64,000 nucleotides of DNA, taken from assembly GCF_018122735.1 (NCBI RefSeq), contig NZ_JAGRRD010000001.1, positions 4,709,486 through 4,773,485 on the forward strand. Direction: 5' to 3'. The stretch is from Azoarcus sp. L1K30 (GTDB lineage Bacteria > Pseudomonadota > Gammaproteobacteria > Burkholderiales > Rhodocyclaceae). Shown in pieces: positions 44,354 through 52,885 of this stretch. How positions within the stretch are numbered: position 1 is the stretch's first letter; every line of letters starts with the position of its first letter. The position numbers were made by a program, and so were the translations under genes. Under the pieces are notes generated by a model. The model saw only the letters and a program-made list of their open reading frames with translations, had not been told where the DNA came from and made no database searches.

Positions 44354-45573
44354 GACCTTGCGGGGAAGCGGACCACCACCTCGATGGTGTCGCTGCCGCG
44401 CTTGACCTTCATCGGCAGCCAGGTGCCCGCGGGTTGGGAGCGAATGGTCGCAATCAGGGCTTGCACCTTGGGGGCGGTGGCGCCGGCGGCCTCGACGATG
44501 ACATCGTTGGCACGCAGGCCGGCGGTGTCGGCCAGGCTGCCAGGTGTCACCTCGGCGATTCTCACGCCCTCGGGATGGGTGTCGAGTCCTACACCGAGCC
44601 GGGGGGGCGGGGGGGTGTCACGCACGACGGGCGGAATGGAGAAGAGTGCGTCGGCCAGCCCCGCCGGAATGTCCGCACACGGGGTGGCGGAAGGGAGCGG
44701 CAACAGGGCGCCGACATTGCGGATGCCGAGGTCGCGCAGCTGGTGCGGAACGCCATGGCCGCGCTGGATGTGCCCGCTGCCCATGATGCCCACCACCAGC
44801 GGGCGACTGCCCTCGCCGGCGTCACTGCGGGAGCGGCTTGCCAGCGCTTCGGCCATGGCACGATCCCACAGCAGCTGGGCGTCGACGAAGTTGCGGAAGG
44901 CCGGATCATTGCGATCGGGCGTGGCGCCGCTGCGGCGATGGGCTCGCATGTCGAGATGCGCACGGTGGATGTCGAACAGTTCGTCAACATAGGCAGGCAG
45001 CGGGGCCGCGGGCTGTCCCACGCCCTCGCGCATCGACATTGGCACTGCAGCCCAGCCGCCGGACGATGTGGCGCGGACCAGTGGCTGGTCGACATTGAGT
45101 GCCAGCATCGAAATGCGGTTCAGGCGCGCGAACTCGAACAGCGGCATGTAGAGCGAGGCCGGCAGTTTCCACACCGTGTCCCATTCCGCCAGCTCGAGAA
45201 AGCGCGACTCGCTCAGCGTGCCCGCGACCCATTGATCGAGCACCGCTTGCAGTCGGCGCGGGAACATCTCGAAACCGATGACCATCCGGGTGCGTTGAGC
45301 GTGCAGTGCGGCCAGGGTCTGGAGCTGCCAGCGGTGATGGTCGGCATCGTCATGCTGTTCGCCCAGCAGCACGACATCCTTGAGCGCCATCGCGGCCAGC
45401 GTGGCCGGGCCGGGGGTTGCGCGCACGCCCCCGGCTTCGGGAACCGCCCAGGTGGCGGGCGGTATGCAGCTGGCTGTGGTGTCGCTGTCGGCTGCGCGGG
45501 CGAGCCCGAAGGCCATCGCACCGCTCAGGGTGGCGCAGGCAAGCAGGAGCGGGCGAAGGGATGATTTGCGCAT
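44350..45573 (-). CDS. ChaN-family protein with C-terminal PDZ domain
   Basis: 407 residues with signal peptide (LLLACATLSGAMAFGLARA). The ChaN/Tiki-like part (LGEQHDDADHHRWQLQTLAAL, MVIGFEMFPRRLQAVLDQWV, GIMGSGHIQRGHGVPHQL) belongs to a family that binds haem in ChaN; here there is no lipobox Cys at the cleavage site. Residues about 315-400 form a PDZ domain (GVRIAEVTPGSLADTAGLRANDVIV). It is co-transcribed with the M1 peptidase, suggesting a protease-adaptor pair or haem/iron handling; unproven. Confidence 0.83.
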   Translation of the reverse strand: MRKSSLRPLLLACATLSGAMAFGLARAADSDTTASCIPPATWAVPEAGGVRATPGPATLAAMALKDVVLLGEQHDDADHHRWQLQTLAALHAQRTRMVIGFEMFPRRLQAVLDQWVAGTLSESRFLELAEWDTVWKLPASLYMPLFEFARLNRISMLALNVDQPLVRATSSGGWAAVPMSMREGVGQPAAPLPAYVDELFDIHRAHLDMRAHRRSGATPDRNDPAFRNFVDAQLLWDRAMAEALASRSRSDAGEGSRPLVVGIMGSGHIQRGHGVPHQLRDLGIRNVGALLPLPSATPCADIPAGLADALFSIPPVVRDTPPPPRLGVGLDTHPEGVRIAEVTPGSLADTAGLRANDVIVEAAGATAPKVQALIATIRSQPAGTWLPMKVKRGSDTIEVVVRFPARS

Positions 45574-45736
45574 GGGCTCGAAAATTCTTGAAAGACGAAT
45601 AGAGCATATACCGTGCAGGCGAGTTCCGGCGGCGGTGACGCGGCCTGCGTTTGCGCTCGGCGATGCCATGGCAAGCGAACAATTGAAACCGGTGCACGCT
45701 ATGCTCCCCGACGTCCCTCACGCACGTCGCGCCACC

Positions 45737-47104
45737 ATGTCCAAATCAGCTGCCGCCACCATCCCGACGCAGAATTGCGAGGCGCCTGCCAGCGTGAGTC
45801 TGTGGGAGGCGGTCCTGTTCTGGCTGAAATTGGGCTTCATCAGCTTTGGCGGCCCCGCCGGGCAGATCTCGATCATGCATGCGGAGCTTGTCGAGCGCAG
45901 GCGCTGGATCAGCGAAAGGCGTTTCCTGCACGCCCTCAATTACTGCATGCTGTTGCCAGGCCCTGAGGCGCAGCAACTGGCCACCTACCTGGGCTGGCTG
46001 CTGCATCGCACCTGGGGCGGCGTGGTGGCGGGTGTGCTCTTCGTGCTGCCGTCGCTTTTCATTCTGATTGCGCTGTCGTGGATCTATATCGCGTTTGGTC
46101 AGGTCGGGCTGGTTGCAGGCCTGTTCTACGGCATCAAACCCGCAGTCACGGCCATCGTGGTGCAGGCGGCCTGTCGCATCGGTTCGCGGGCGCTGAAGAA
46201 CGGCGTGTTATGGAGCATCGCGGCGGCATCTTTCGTTGCCATCTTTGCGCTCGGGGTACCGTTTCCGTTCATCGTTTCCGGTGCGGCGCTGACAGGCGTC
46301 ATCGGCGGACGCGTCGCGCCCGGTTCATTCGGTGCGAACCACGGGGTTGCCGCGGTCTCTGCGTCGGCCCTGCCCGCGATCGTGGGTGACGATACACCGA
46401 CGCCGGCGCACGCCCGCTTCAGCTGGCGGCGGCTGGCCACCGTGCTGGGGTGCGGTGCGTTGTTATGGCTGGTGCCGATGGGCGCGCTGACGGCGATCTA
46501 TGGCTGGACGCATACGCTGACGCAGATGGGATGGTTCTTCACCAAGGCTGCGCTGCTCACCTTTGGCGGCGCGTATGCGGTGCTGCCCTACGTTTATCAG
46601 GGTGGCGTCGTGCATTACGGCTGGCTCGGTGCTGGACAGATGATCGACGGCCTCGCGCTAGGCGAAACCACGCCGGGGCCATTGATCATGGTGGTCGCGT
46701 TTGTCGGCTTCATCGGTGGCTATATCGGCGAACTGTTCGGACCCGGGCAGCAGTTTCTCGCCGGGGCGGTCGCGGCGATACTGGTAAGCTGGTTTACCTT
46801 TCTGCCATCCTTCCTGTTCATTCTGGCCGGTGGGCCGCTGGTGGAAGCCACCCACGGCGATCTCAAATTCACCGCGCCGCTGACGGCGATTACTGCTGCG
46901 GTGGTCGGCGTGATCCTCAATCTCGCACTGTTTTTCGGCTATCACGTATTGTGGCCGGAAGGCTTCGGTGGTGGGTTCGACGGACCCTCGGCGTTGATCG
47001 CGGTGTTTGCGGCGACGGCGCTGTTCCGATTTCGCGTGCAGGTGATTCACGTCATCATGGCTTGCGGACTGCTGGGTCTGGTGGCGCGCACGATCGCTGT
47101 CTGA
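45737..47104 (+). CDS. chrA: Chromate transporter ChrA
   Basis: About 455 residues; ATG 45737 is chosen, with 45701 and 45668 as alternatives, none with a clear ribosome site. Two homologous halves, each with about five to six helices, carry ChrA motifs: WLKLGFISFGGPAGQISIMH with MLLPGPEAQQLATYLGWL, and FFTKAALLTFGGAYAVLPYV with GETTPGPLIMVVAFVGF. It effluxes chromate from the cytoplasm. It is divergent from the ChaN-PDZ gene. Confidence 0.92.
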   Translation: MSKSAAATIPTQNCEAPASVSLWEAVLFWLKLGFISFGGPAGQISIMHAELVERRRWISERRFLHALNYCMLLPGPEAQQLATYLGWLLHRTWGGVVAGVLFVLPSLFILIALSWIYIAFGQVGLVAGLFYGIKPAVTAIVVQAACRIGSRALKNGVLWSIAAASFVAIFALGVPFPFIVSGAALTGVIGGRVAPGSFGANHGVAAVSASALPAIVGDDTPTPAHARFSWRRLATVLGCGALLWLVPMGALTAIYGWTHTLTQMGWFFTKAALLTFGGAYAVLPYVYQGGVVHYGWLGAGQMIDGLALGETTPGPLIMVVAFVGFIGGYIGELFGPGQQFLAGAVAAILVSWFTFLPSFLFILAGGPLVEATHGDLKFTAPLTAITAAVVGVILNLALFFGYHVLWPEGFGGGFDGPSALIAVFAATALFRFRVQVIHVIMACGLLGLVARTIAV

Positions 47105-47247
47105 AGGGCGGACGACAGATCCCGGCCCCGGTCGGGGGGCGGAGTGGTTACAATCTTATGCGTATGGCAGGTGTGATACCTGCCGCTCACCCGGCTTGGG
47201 CGCATTCTTCGGCGCCGGTCGGCCACGACACGAACAAGGAGGCAAGC

Positions 47248-48375
47248 ATGGCTGCATTGCTCGACAACGTTGATCCGGATGGTCTGCTCGAATACTCGGT
47301 GGTCTATACCGATCGCGCGCTCAACCACATGTCAAAAGCGTTCCAGGGCGTGATGCGCGATCTTTCCGCGATGCTCAGGCGTACCTACCACGCCGACGCA
47401 GTTGCCATCGTCCCCGGCAGTGGCACGTTCGGCATGGAGGCCGTCGCGCGCCAGTTTGCGACCGGTAAGCGCGCGCTGGTGATCCGCAATGGCTGGTTCA
47501 GCTACCGGTGGTCGCAGATTTTCGATATGGGCCGCATTCCCGAAGCCTCAGTGGTGCTCAAGGCACGGCCGGTGAGCGCTGGTCCGCAGGCGCCCTTCGC
47601 GCCGGTGGCGATCGAGGACGTCGTCGCCGCCATCCGCCAGCACAAACCGGACGTGGTGTTTGCTCCGCACGTCGAGACCTCGGCGGGCATGATCCTGCCG
47701 GACGACTACCTCAAGGCGGTGGCCGATGCGGTGCACGCCGAAGGCGGTCTGTTCGTGCTCGACTGCATCGCCTCGGGCACGATCTGGGTCGATATGAAGC
47801 AGACCGGGGTGGACGTCCTGATCAGTGCACCGCAGAAGGGCTGGTCGGCGTCGCCGTGCTGCGCGATGGTCATGCTCAGTCCGCTCGCGCGCGAGCGCAT
47901 CGAGACCACGTCGAGCACCAGCTTTGCCTGCGACCTGAAGAAGTGGTTGCAGATCATGGAGGCCTATGAAGGTGGTGCCCACGCCTACCATGCCACGATG
48001 CCGACCGATGCGCTGGTGAAGCTGCGCGACACCATGCGCGAAACGGAAGCCTACGGCCTCGAGCGCGTGCGTGCGGAGCAGATCGAGCTCGGTACCAAGG
48101 TGCGTGCGCTGCTTGAGCAGCGGGGGTTCCGCAGCGTCGCCGCGGACGGTTTCAAGGCGCCGGGCGTGGTGGTCAGCTACACCGAAGACGACGGCATCCG
48201 CACCGGCACCAAGTTTGCCGCCGTCGGTGTCCAGAGTGCGGCCGGTGTGCCCCTGCAGTGCGATGAACCCGCCGATTTCAAGACCTTCCGCCTTGGCCTG
48301 TTCGGTCTCGACAAACTCCACAATGTCGAGCGAACGGTGGCACATCTGGCGACGGCGCTCGACAGCGTGCAATAG
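47248..48375 (+). CDS. Class V PLP-dependent aminotransferase
   Basis: 375 residues; AAGGAGG precedes the ATG at 47248 by an ideal distance. The fold is that of alanine-glyoxylate/serine-pyruvate aminotransferases: AVAIVPGSGTFGMEAVARQF, LDCIASGTIWVDMKQTGVDV and the PLP lysine K197 in SAPQKGWSASPCC. The acceptor and donor are not clear from sequence; alanine, serine or 2-aminoethylphosphonate-type substrates are possible. It stands alone, 140 bases after chrA. Confidence 0.85.
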   Translation: MAALLDNVDPDGLLEYSVVYTDRALNHMSKAFQGVMRDLSAMLRRTYHADAVAIVPGSGTFGMEAVARQFATGKRALVIRNGWFSYRWSQIFDMGRIPEASVVLKARPVSAGPQAPFAPVAIEDVVAAIRQHKPDVVFAPHVETSAGMILPDDYLKAVADAVHAEGGLFVLDCIASGTIWVDMKQTGVDVLISAPQKGWSASPCCAMVMLSPLARERIETTSSTSFACDLKKWLQIMEAYEGGAHAYHATMPTDALVKLRDTMRETEAYGLERVRAEQIELGTKVRALLEQRGFRSVAADGFKAPGVVVSYTEDDGIRTGTKFAAVGVQSAAGVPLQCDEPADFKTFRLGLFGLDKLHNVERTVAHLATALDSVQ

Positions 48376-48404
48376 GGTATTGCACTGAAGGGTATTGCAC
48401 TGAA
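48375..48404 (+). repeat. Tandem 15-bp duplication at the aminotransferase stop
   Basis: GGGTATTGCACTGAA occurs twice head to tail (48375-48389 and 48390-48404), beginning on the last base of the stop codon. It looks like a recent slippage duplication. Confidence 0.85.
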
Positions 48405-48589
48405 ATCGAGCGGCCGGTCGATACGGCTGGTCGGCTGTGGTGTTCGCGCCGATTTGCCGGTACAGGCTCGGTGTGCGGAAGCCTGGGCGCAAACGTCCTG
48501 CCGAGAGGCGGGGGCACTGAAATGCGCTGGCCTGACGGCCGGAGCCCGTCCGACGGTATCAGTGCGGTGTGACGACTGCGGTCGATGAC

Positions 48590-48754
48590 TTAGCGGTGAG
48601 CGTGGCGCAGCGGATGGGCCAGTCGGGTCATCACGGTGCCAATCATCACCTTCACGCGCTGCACAGCGACGCCGGTCAGGCGGTTGACTTCCTCGCTGCG
48701 GAGGCGGTTGGCCTCCCGGAGGATTGAGTCGATCTGGTCACGGTTGTAGTCCAT
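48590..48754 (-). CDS. Small hypothetical protein
   Basis: 54 residues, strongly basic, starting MDYNRDQIDSILREANRLRS and ending RLAHPLRHAHR. AAGGAG lies seven bases before the ATG at 48754, and the sequence is a plausible amphipathic helix (residues 5-40). I do not recognise the family. It is divergent from the LysR-type regulator 114 bases away, the usual place for a target gene. Confidence 0.5.
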   Translation of the reverse strand: MDYNRDQIDSILREANRLRSEEVNRLTGVAVQRVKVMIGTVMTRLAHPLRHAHR

Positions 48755-48868
48755 GTTGATGCTCCTTGAGATAGCTCCCGTCGTGTGGGAGTGATGCAAA
48801 TTTACCTTGCGTGCTGCAGCGCAACAAACGATGATTTGTCATCTGACGAATTAGAAAATCTCATCTGT

Positions 48869-49843
48869 ATGGTCGAACGACTGCCTCCGCTCAATGCACT
48901 GCGCGCTTTCGAGGTGGCTGCCCGCCATCTCAGCTTCCGGCGTGCAGCCGACGAGCTGGCAGTCACGCCGACTGCCATCAGCCACCAGATCCGCGGTCTC
49001 GAGGAGCATCTCGGCGTTTCCCTGTTTCGCCGCCTGACCCGTGCGCTGGAGCTGACACCCGAGGGCGAGGCGATGCTGCCGAAGGTGCGCGAGGGCATGG
49101 ACTGCTTCGCCGCAGCGGTGGCCTCAGTTCGCGACTTGGTGCCCGACCCGCGCCTCGTGGTCTTGGCACCGCCTTCGCTCGCGCTACGCTGGCTGCTGCC
49201 CCGATTACAGCGCTTTACCGACATGTATCCCCAGGTTGAACTTCATCTGTCGGCTTCGGCTGCGATGATCGATCGCGGCGATGCAGCAGTGGTAGCGATG
49301 CCGGAAGTGCGCCCGGCGCGGAGCGAAACGCCCGAGATCTGGATCCGCAACGGCTTTGGCCGTTATCCTGGCTACCAGGTCGATTTCATGCTGGCGCCGG
49401 ACTACACGCCGGTGTGCAGTCCGCAGCTGCTGCGCGCCAAGCTGCCGCTACGAAAGCCCGAGGACATCCGTTACCAGAAGCTGATCCATGACGACACGAT
49501 CCAGGACCTGCAGGAGCGGCCGAGCTGGGCGGAATGGCTTAAGGTCGCCGGCGTGAGCAACGTCGATACCACGGGTGGCCTGCACTTTACCGACTCCGGG
49601 TTGGCCATCGCGGCCGCCCTTGGTGGCTATGGTGTCGCCCTGCTGTCACGCCCCTTGGTAGCTGCCGAAATCGCGGCCGGGCAGCTGATTGCGCCTTTCG
49701 ACATTTCGCTCGGGCGGCGTTTTGCCTACTACATCGTCACCCCGCTGGATCTGGCCGACCGTCCGATGGTTGCAGCATTCCGACGCTGGCTCCTGGCTGA
49801 AGCGGGAGAGTCGTCTAAAGCGCCGCATCAAAAAGATAACTAG
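48869..49843 (+). CDS. LysR-type regulator, GcvA-like
   Basis: 324 residues. The N-terminal helix-turn-helix (LPPLNALRAFEVAARHLSFR, ELAVTPTAISHQIRGLEEHL, LFRRLTRALELTPEGEAML) is that of the GcvA/AmpR group. The effector domain follows (LRWLLPRLQRFTDMYPQVEL, GLAIAAALGGYGVALLSRPL). GcvA controls glycine cleavage in enterics, but relatives have many targets. The start at 48869 matches the family N-terminus. The stop lies inside a small A/T-rich hairpin. Confidence 0.88.
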   Translation: MVERLPPLNALRAFEVAARHLSFRRAADELAVTPTAISHQIRGLEEHLGVSLFRRLTRALELTPEGEAMLPKVREGMDCFAAAVASVRDLVPDPRLVVLAPPSLALRWLLPRLQRFTDMYPQVELHLSASAAMIDRGDAAVVAMPEVRPARSETPEIWIRNGFGRYPGYQVDFMLAPDYTPVCSPQLLRAKLPLRKPEDIRYQKLIHDDTIQDLQERPSWAEWLKVAGVSNVDTTGGLHFTDSGLAIAAALGGYGVALLSRPLVAAEIAAGQLIAPFDISLGRRFAYYIVTPLDLADRPMVAAFRRWLLAEAGESSKAPHQKDN

Positions 49844-49851
49844 GTTATCTT
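49833..49851 (+). terminator. Small hairpin over the LysR stop codon
   Basis: AAGATAAC-TAG-GTTATCTT, an 8-bp perfect stem whose loop is the TAG stop codon. It is a weak terminator candidate. Confidence 0.4.
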
Positions 49852-50028
49852 GCTCCGGTGTGATGACAGCTACCGGAAGGCCGTAATCGGAATTAAGTCG
49901 GGTAGTGACGAATAGATTCAAGGTCCTTTTCGAAAGCCATGTTTATCAAGTTGTTCGTCATCCGCAGAGATGTGGCGGGTCAGGTTGGGTCACTCCCACT
50001 CAAGGGCGTAGAAATAATCTGTCGAATT

Positions 50029-52122
50029 TCAGAAGGATCTTTCCACTCTGACAATAACAATCATGTTTGGTTTTCTTTCTGCATTTTCCAATTCCGTAGG
50101 TAAGTCGTTGAGCTTATGAGCCCAATGTCCGACATAACGAACCTCTCTGAATGTTGCGCTGAAGTATTGCCTCAATGCACTCGTAAATGAATCACCGATA
50201 ACCCAGATGTACATATCCGACAGCGGTCTGTCGTTAGTCGCAATACTGGATGGTCCGAATGTACTCGGTTGCTCGTTTGGAATGCCAATCTCTGTCAGTA
50301 AGGGATTCTCCTTCAAGATAACATCCCAACTATCTTCTGCGTGTAAGGGAAAATCGTTCAGTTTCGAAAGTCCAATCAGGTCTGCGCTGCGAGTTGATCC
50401 AGCCTTGAATTCGACTTTTGGAATGGGTAAGTCGAATAGTCTTGAAAAGCCAGAGTAAGTGAGAAATGCTCCTCGGTTGTTCCAGTGTGTATCAGTCATC
50501 CAATAAAGATACTCGCCTGAACTCTTCTGAGAAATCAAGTCATTCGTTGGGTCGTAGACAGTAAGGTCCGGGATTTCCTTAAGCTTCTCCAAAAAGAAGC
50601 TACTGTATTTTCTGGGTGAAGGGGTGATTTCATCAGGTAAATACTCTGGGTAAATGCTTGCCTTGTTCGGGGCGACAATCAAAGCAAGCTTTGTATTGTG
50701 CTTGGATCCCGTTGTAGCAATTCTTGAAAAGATCTCTTTGGTTTTATCCACCTCGGTATCGCTAGGGGTAGTGGCCAGTTTGATTTTTGCGACCGTGTTG
50801 TCGTAGGCGTTTCCCAAATACAGCCAATCGTTCTTTCCTCTATACCAGGAGAGCGAAGATCCTAATGCGTGCTCAAATCCTTTTCGCTTGATTGCCAGTT
50901 TTTCATAGCGATGGGATTCTGAAAAATCGACATTACGAAATGCGAAGCCAGTGACGCCAATTGAAAGAATTAACCCGCAAAGCGCGGCGGTTTTTAATCT
51001 GGCCCTTTTGTTGCCAATTCTGAAAGGTTTTTCAATTAGCCTTGTCGTGAGCCACGCAAGCACAACTGAAATCAGTATCGCCGTGATGCGTGTTCTTATT
51101 CCAGGCTCTTCGTTCTCAATTATTCTTGAAAATGAAAGCAGTGGCCAGTGCCAAAGATAGAGAGGAAAGCTAATTAACCCAAACCAAATGGCGATCCTGC
51201 TGGAAAGAAGGTTCCGGTTAATCCAGGCCTGGGGGCCTGCCATGATTATCAAGACGGCGCCTAGAACGGGAATAACAGCCCATTTCCCTGGAAAGCTGAA
51301 CTCCTTGTTTATCCTCCAGAATCCGTAGGCTAGAAGACAGCATCCGGATAGCGAGAGAATATTCAAGGTCAAGTTGCCTTTTGCCTCAATTTCCTTTTCA
51401 TATATCAGCCTGGAAATAAATATGTCAATCTTCAATTTGACAATCGAAAGTGTGTCCTTTTTGTAAATGGTAAGCCAGGCTAGAATGCTCCCGCATAGCA
51501 ACTCCCAAAATCTTGTTTTTGGGGAGTAAAAGGTGGCGATTGAATCTTGCTTGACTCCTTTTATGTTCAGGTAAATGGAAACAAGCGCCACGATGGACGT
51601 GAGGGTAAGCAGATTAAAATTTCTCTTCCACGCAAGCCATAGAAGCAGAGGCCAGACGATATAGAACTGCTCTTCGATGCCTAAGCTCCAAAGATGAAGG
51701 AGTGGTTTAGTCTCTGCGGCGTTGTCGAAGTATCCTGCCTCGCCCCACAAAACAAAGTTGGAGACAAAGCCAGCGCCAGCGGCTATGTGCGTACCTAATT
51801 GGTTAAGCTCATCCGGAGTCAGGATCAACCAGCCGGCCGCCAGGCAAACCAACAGGACAACCGCCAATGCTGGAAAAATTCGTCTAACACGTCGTACGTA
51901 GAACTCGGAAAAGCTGAATGTTTCATTGTCCAGATTCTCAAAAATGATTGTAGAGATCAGGAATCCGGAAATGACGAAAAATATATCAACGCCTATAAAT
52001 CCGCCTCTTATCCAAACGGGAAAAGCGTGAAAGCCTATGACGGCCAGAACAGCCACGGCTCTCAATCCGTCGATGTCAGGCCGATACTTTGGATGTGAGA
52101 GATGAGAAAATGCTTTAGTCAT
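50029..52122 (-). CDS. Membrane O-acyltransferase (acyltransferase 3) with C-terminal SGNH/AlgX-like domain
   Basis: 697 residues. Residues about 12-370 are an OafA-type acyltransferase-3 domain with 10-11 helices (YRPDIDGLRAVAVLAVIGFH with the catalytic His, FIGVDIFFVISGFLISTIIF, LHLWSLGIEEQFYIVWPLLL). The extracytoplasmic C-terminus has an SGNH pattern (VIGDSFTSALRQYF) plus YWMTDTHWNNRG, recalling AlgX/AlgJ. It should O-acetylate a surface polysaccharide or LPS. Base composition is noticeably more AT-rich than the rest of the window, and codon choice follows (many AAA, ATA, TTT), a sign of acquisition from another source. Confidence 0.9.
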   Translation of the reverse strand: MTKAFSHLSHPKYRPDIDGLRAVAVLAVIGFHAFPVWIRGGFIGVDIFFVISGFLISTIIFENLDNETFSFSEFYVRRVRRIFPALAVVLLVCLAAGWLILTPDELNQLGTHIAAGAGFVSNFVLWGEAGYFDNAAETKPLLHLWSLGIEEQFYIVWPLLLWLAWKRNFNLLTLTSIVALVSIYLNIKGVKQDSIATFYSPKTRFWELLCGSILAWLTIYKKDTLSIVKLKIDIFISRLIYEKEIEAKGNLTLNILSLSGCCLLAYGFWRINKEFSFPGKWAVIPVLGAVLIIMAGPQAWINRNLLSSRIAIWFGLISFPLYLWHWPLLSFSRIIENEEPGIRTRITAILISVVLAWLTTRLIEKPFRIGNKRARLKTAALCGLILSIGVTGFAFRNVDFSESHRYEKLAIKRKGFEHALGSSLSWYRGKNDWLYLGNAYDNTVAKIKLATTPSDTEVDKTKEIFSRIATTGSKHNTKLALIVAPNKASIYPEYLPDEITPSPRKYSSFFLEKLKEIPDLTVYDPTNDLISQKSSGEYLYWMTDTHWNNRGAFLTYSGFSRLFDLPIPKVEFKAGSTRSADLIGLSKLNDFPLHAEDSWDVILKENPLLTEIGIPNEQPSTFGPSSIATNDRPLSDMYIWVIGDSFTSALRQYFSATFREVRYVGHWAHKLNDLPTELENAERKPNMIVIVRVERSF

Positions 52123-52885
52123 TGATTCGGAATTCTTGCCGCGGGCCTTTGTGATGGCTTAGCGGTCCAATAGGGTAAGGGAGATTGTAGAGATTTTGTT
52201 GCAGGGCAACTCGAATGACCGGGTGCGTCAATGAGCTCCGGCGTGCAACCATGAACGCGATCGAATTGGTGTCAATTACTCTGGAGAATTGCCGCATTTC
52301 CAGGCGGTCTGGCCTTTCTTCCGCGAGTTGGTCCGGGATCGGTAATCTCGGTCATTCTTGGCTTCAGAATGTTCGGTCGGCATCAGCACGGATATGGACT
52401 AACTACTTGAGGTTACAGATCGCGAACCATCTCTTCGACGACTGCGACTCTATCCTCGACCTGTTCACGTCTTGGAGAGGCTTTTGTTATGCAACCTCTG
52501 GATTTAGGGTTCATGGTGGGATCCGTGTCAGGCGTTGATTTTGGGTCGTTCGGGGGTGAGACGTGCATGCAGCGATGGCGCTGCAGCGTACCTTTCCGCA
52601 TGAATGGACGCAGGGAGCGGTGGAATGCATGTGGCGCTCGGTATAGTCGTTCTGGACTTTCGGATTGTATCCTCGTATTCCCGTTGTGCATATGATGTTC
52701 GAGACAATCGTGCGCAGACCCGGATCGGTGGAGGATGGGGCGGAATAGAGGAATTGTTTTTTACGATTGGCAGGATGACATGTCACTTCCTGCCGGCTGC
52801 AGTTTTGCGATGTGGCTTGATCTTCTTGCTGCGGGAGCTGCGTTGTTGCGCTCGTCCGCACGGGAACTTCGTGTGGCGATACGGT
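52123..52885. other. Gene-poor segment beside the acyltransferase
   Basis: About 760 bases of intermediate GC with only short frames on both strands and no convincing ribosome sites. The only recognisable content is a decayed transposase fragment near 52386-52530. The rest looks like non-coding remnant sequence. Confidence 0.5.
52386..52530 (+). pseudogene. Decayed IS630-type transposase C-terminal fragment
   Basis: The translation IWTNYLRLQIANHLFDDC then DSILDLFTSW resembles the conserved end of IS630-family transposases (W-x-x-[LM]R...LxNRxFxxYDxIxDxxxxAW). After that point the similarity seems to continue in another frame (AFVMQPLDLGF, compare LVDQPWRI), implying a frameshift. No N-terminal part, no intact DDE core and no terminal inverted repeats are visible. 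The match is short, so this is tentative. Confidence 0.35.
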
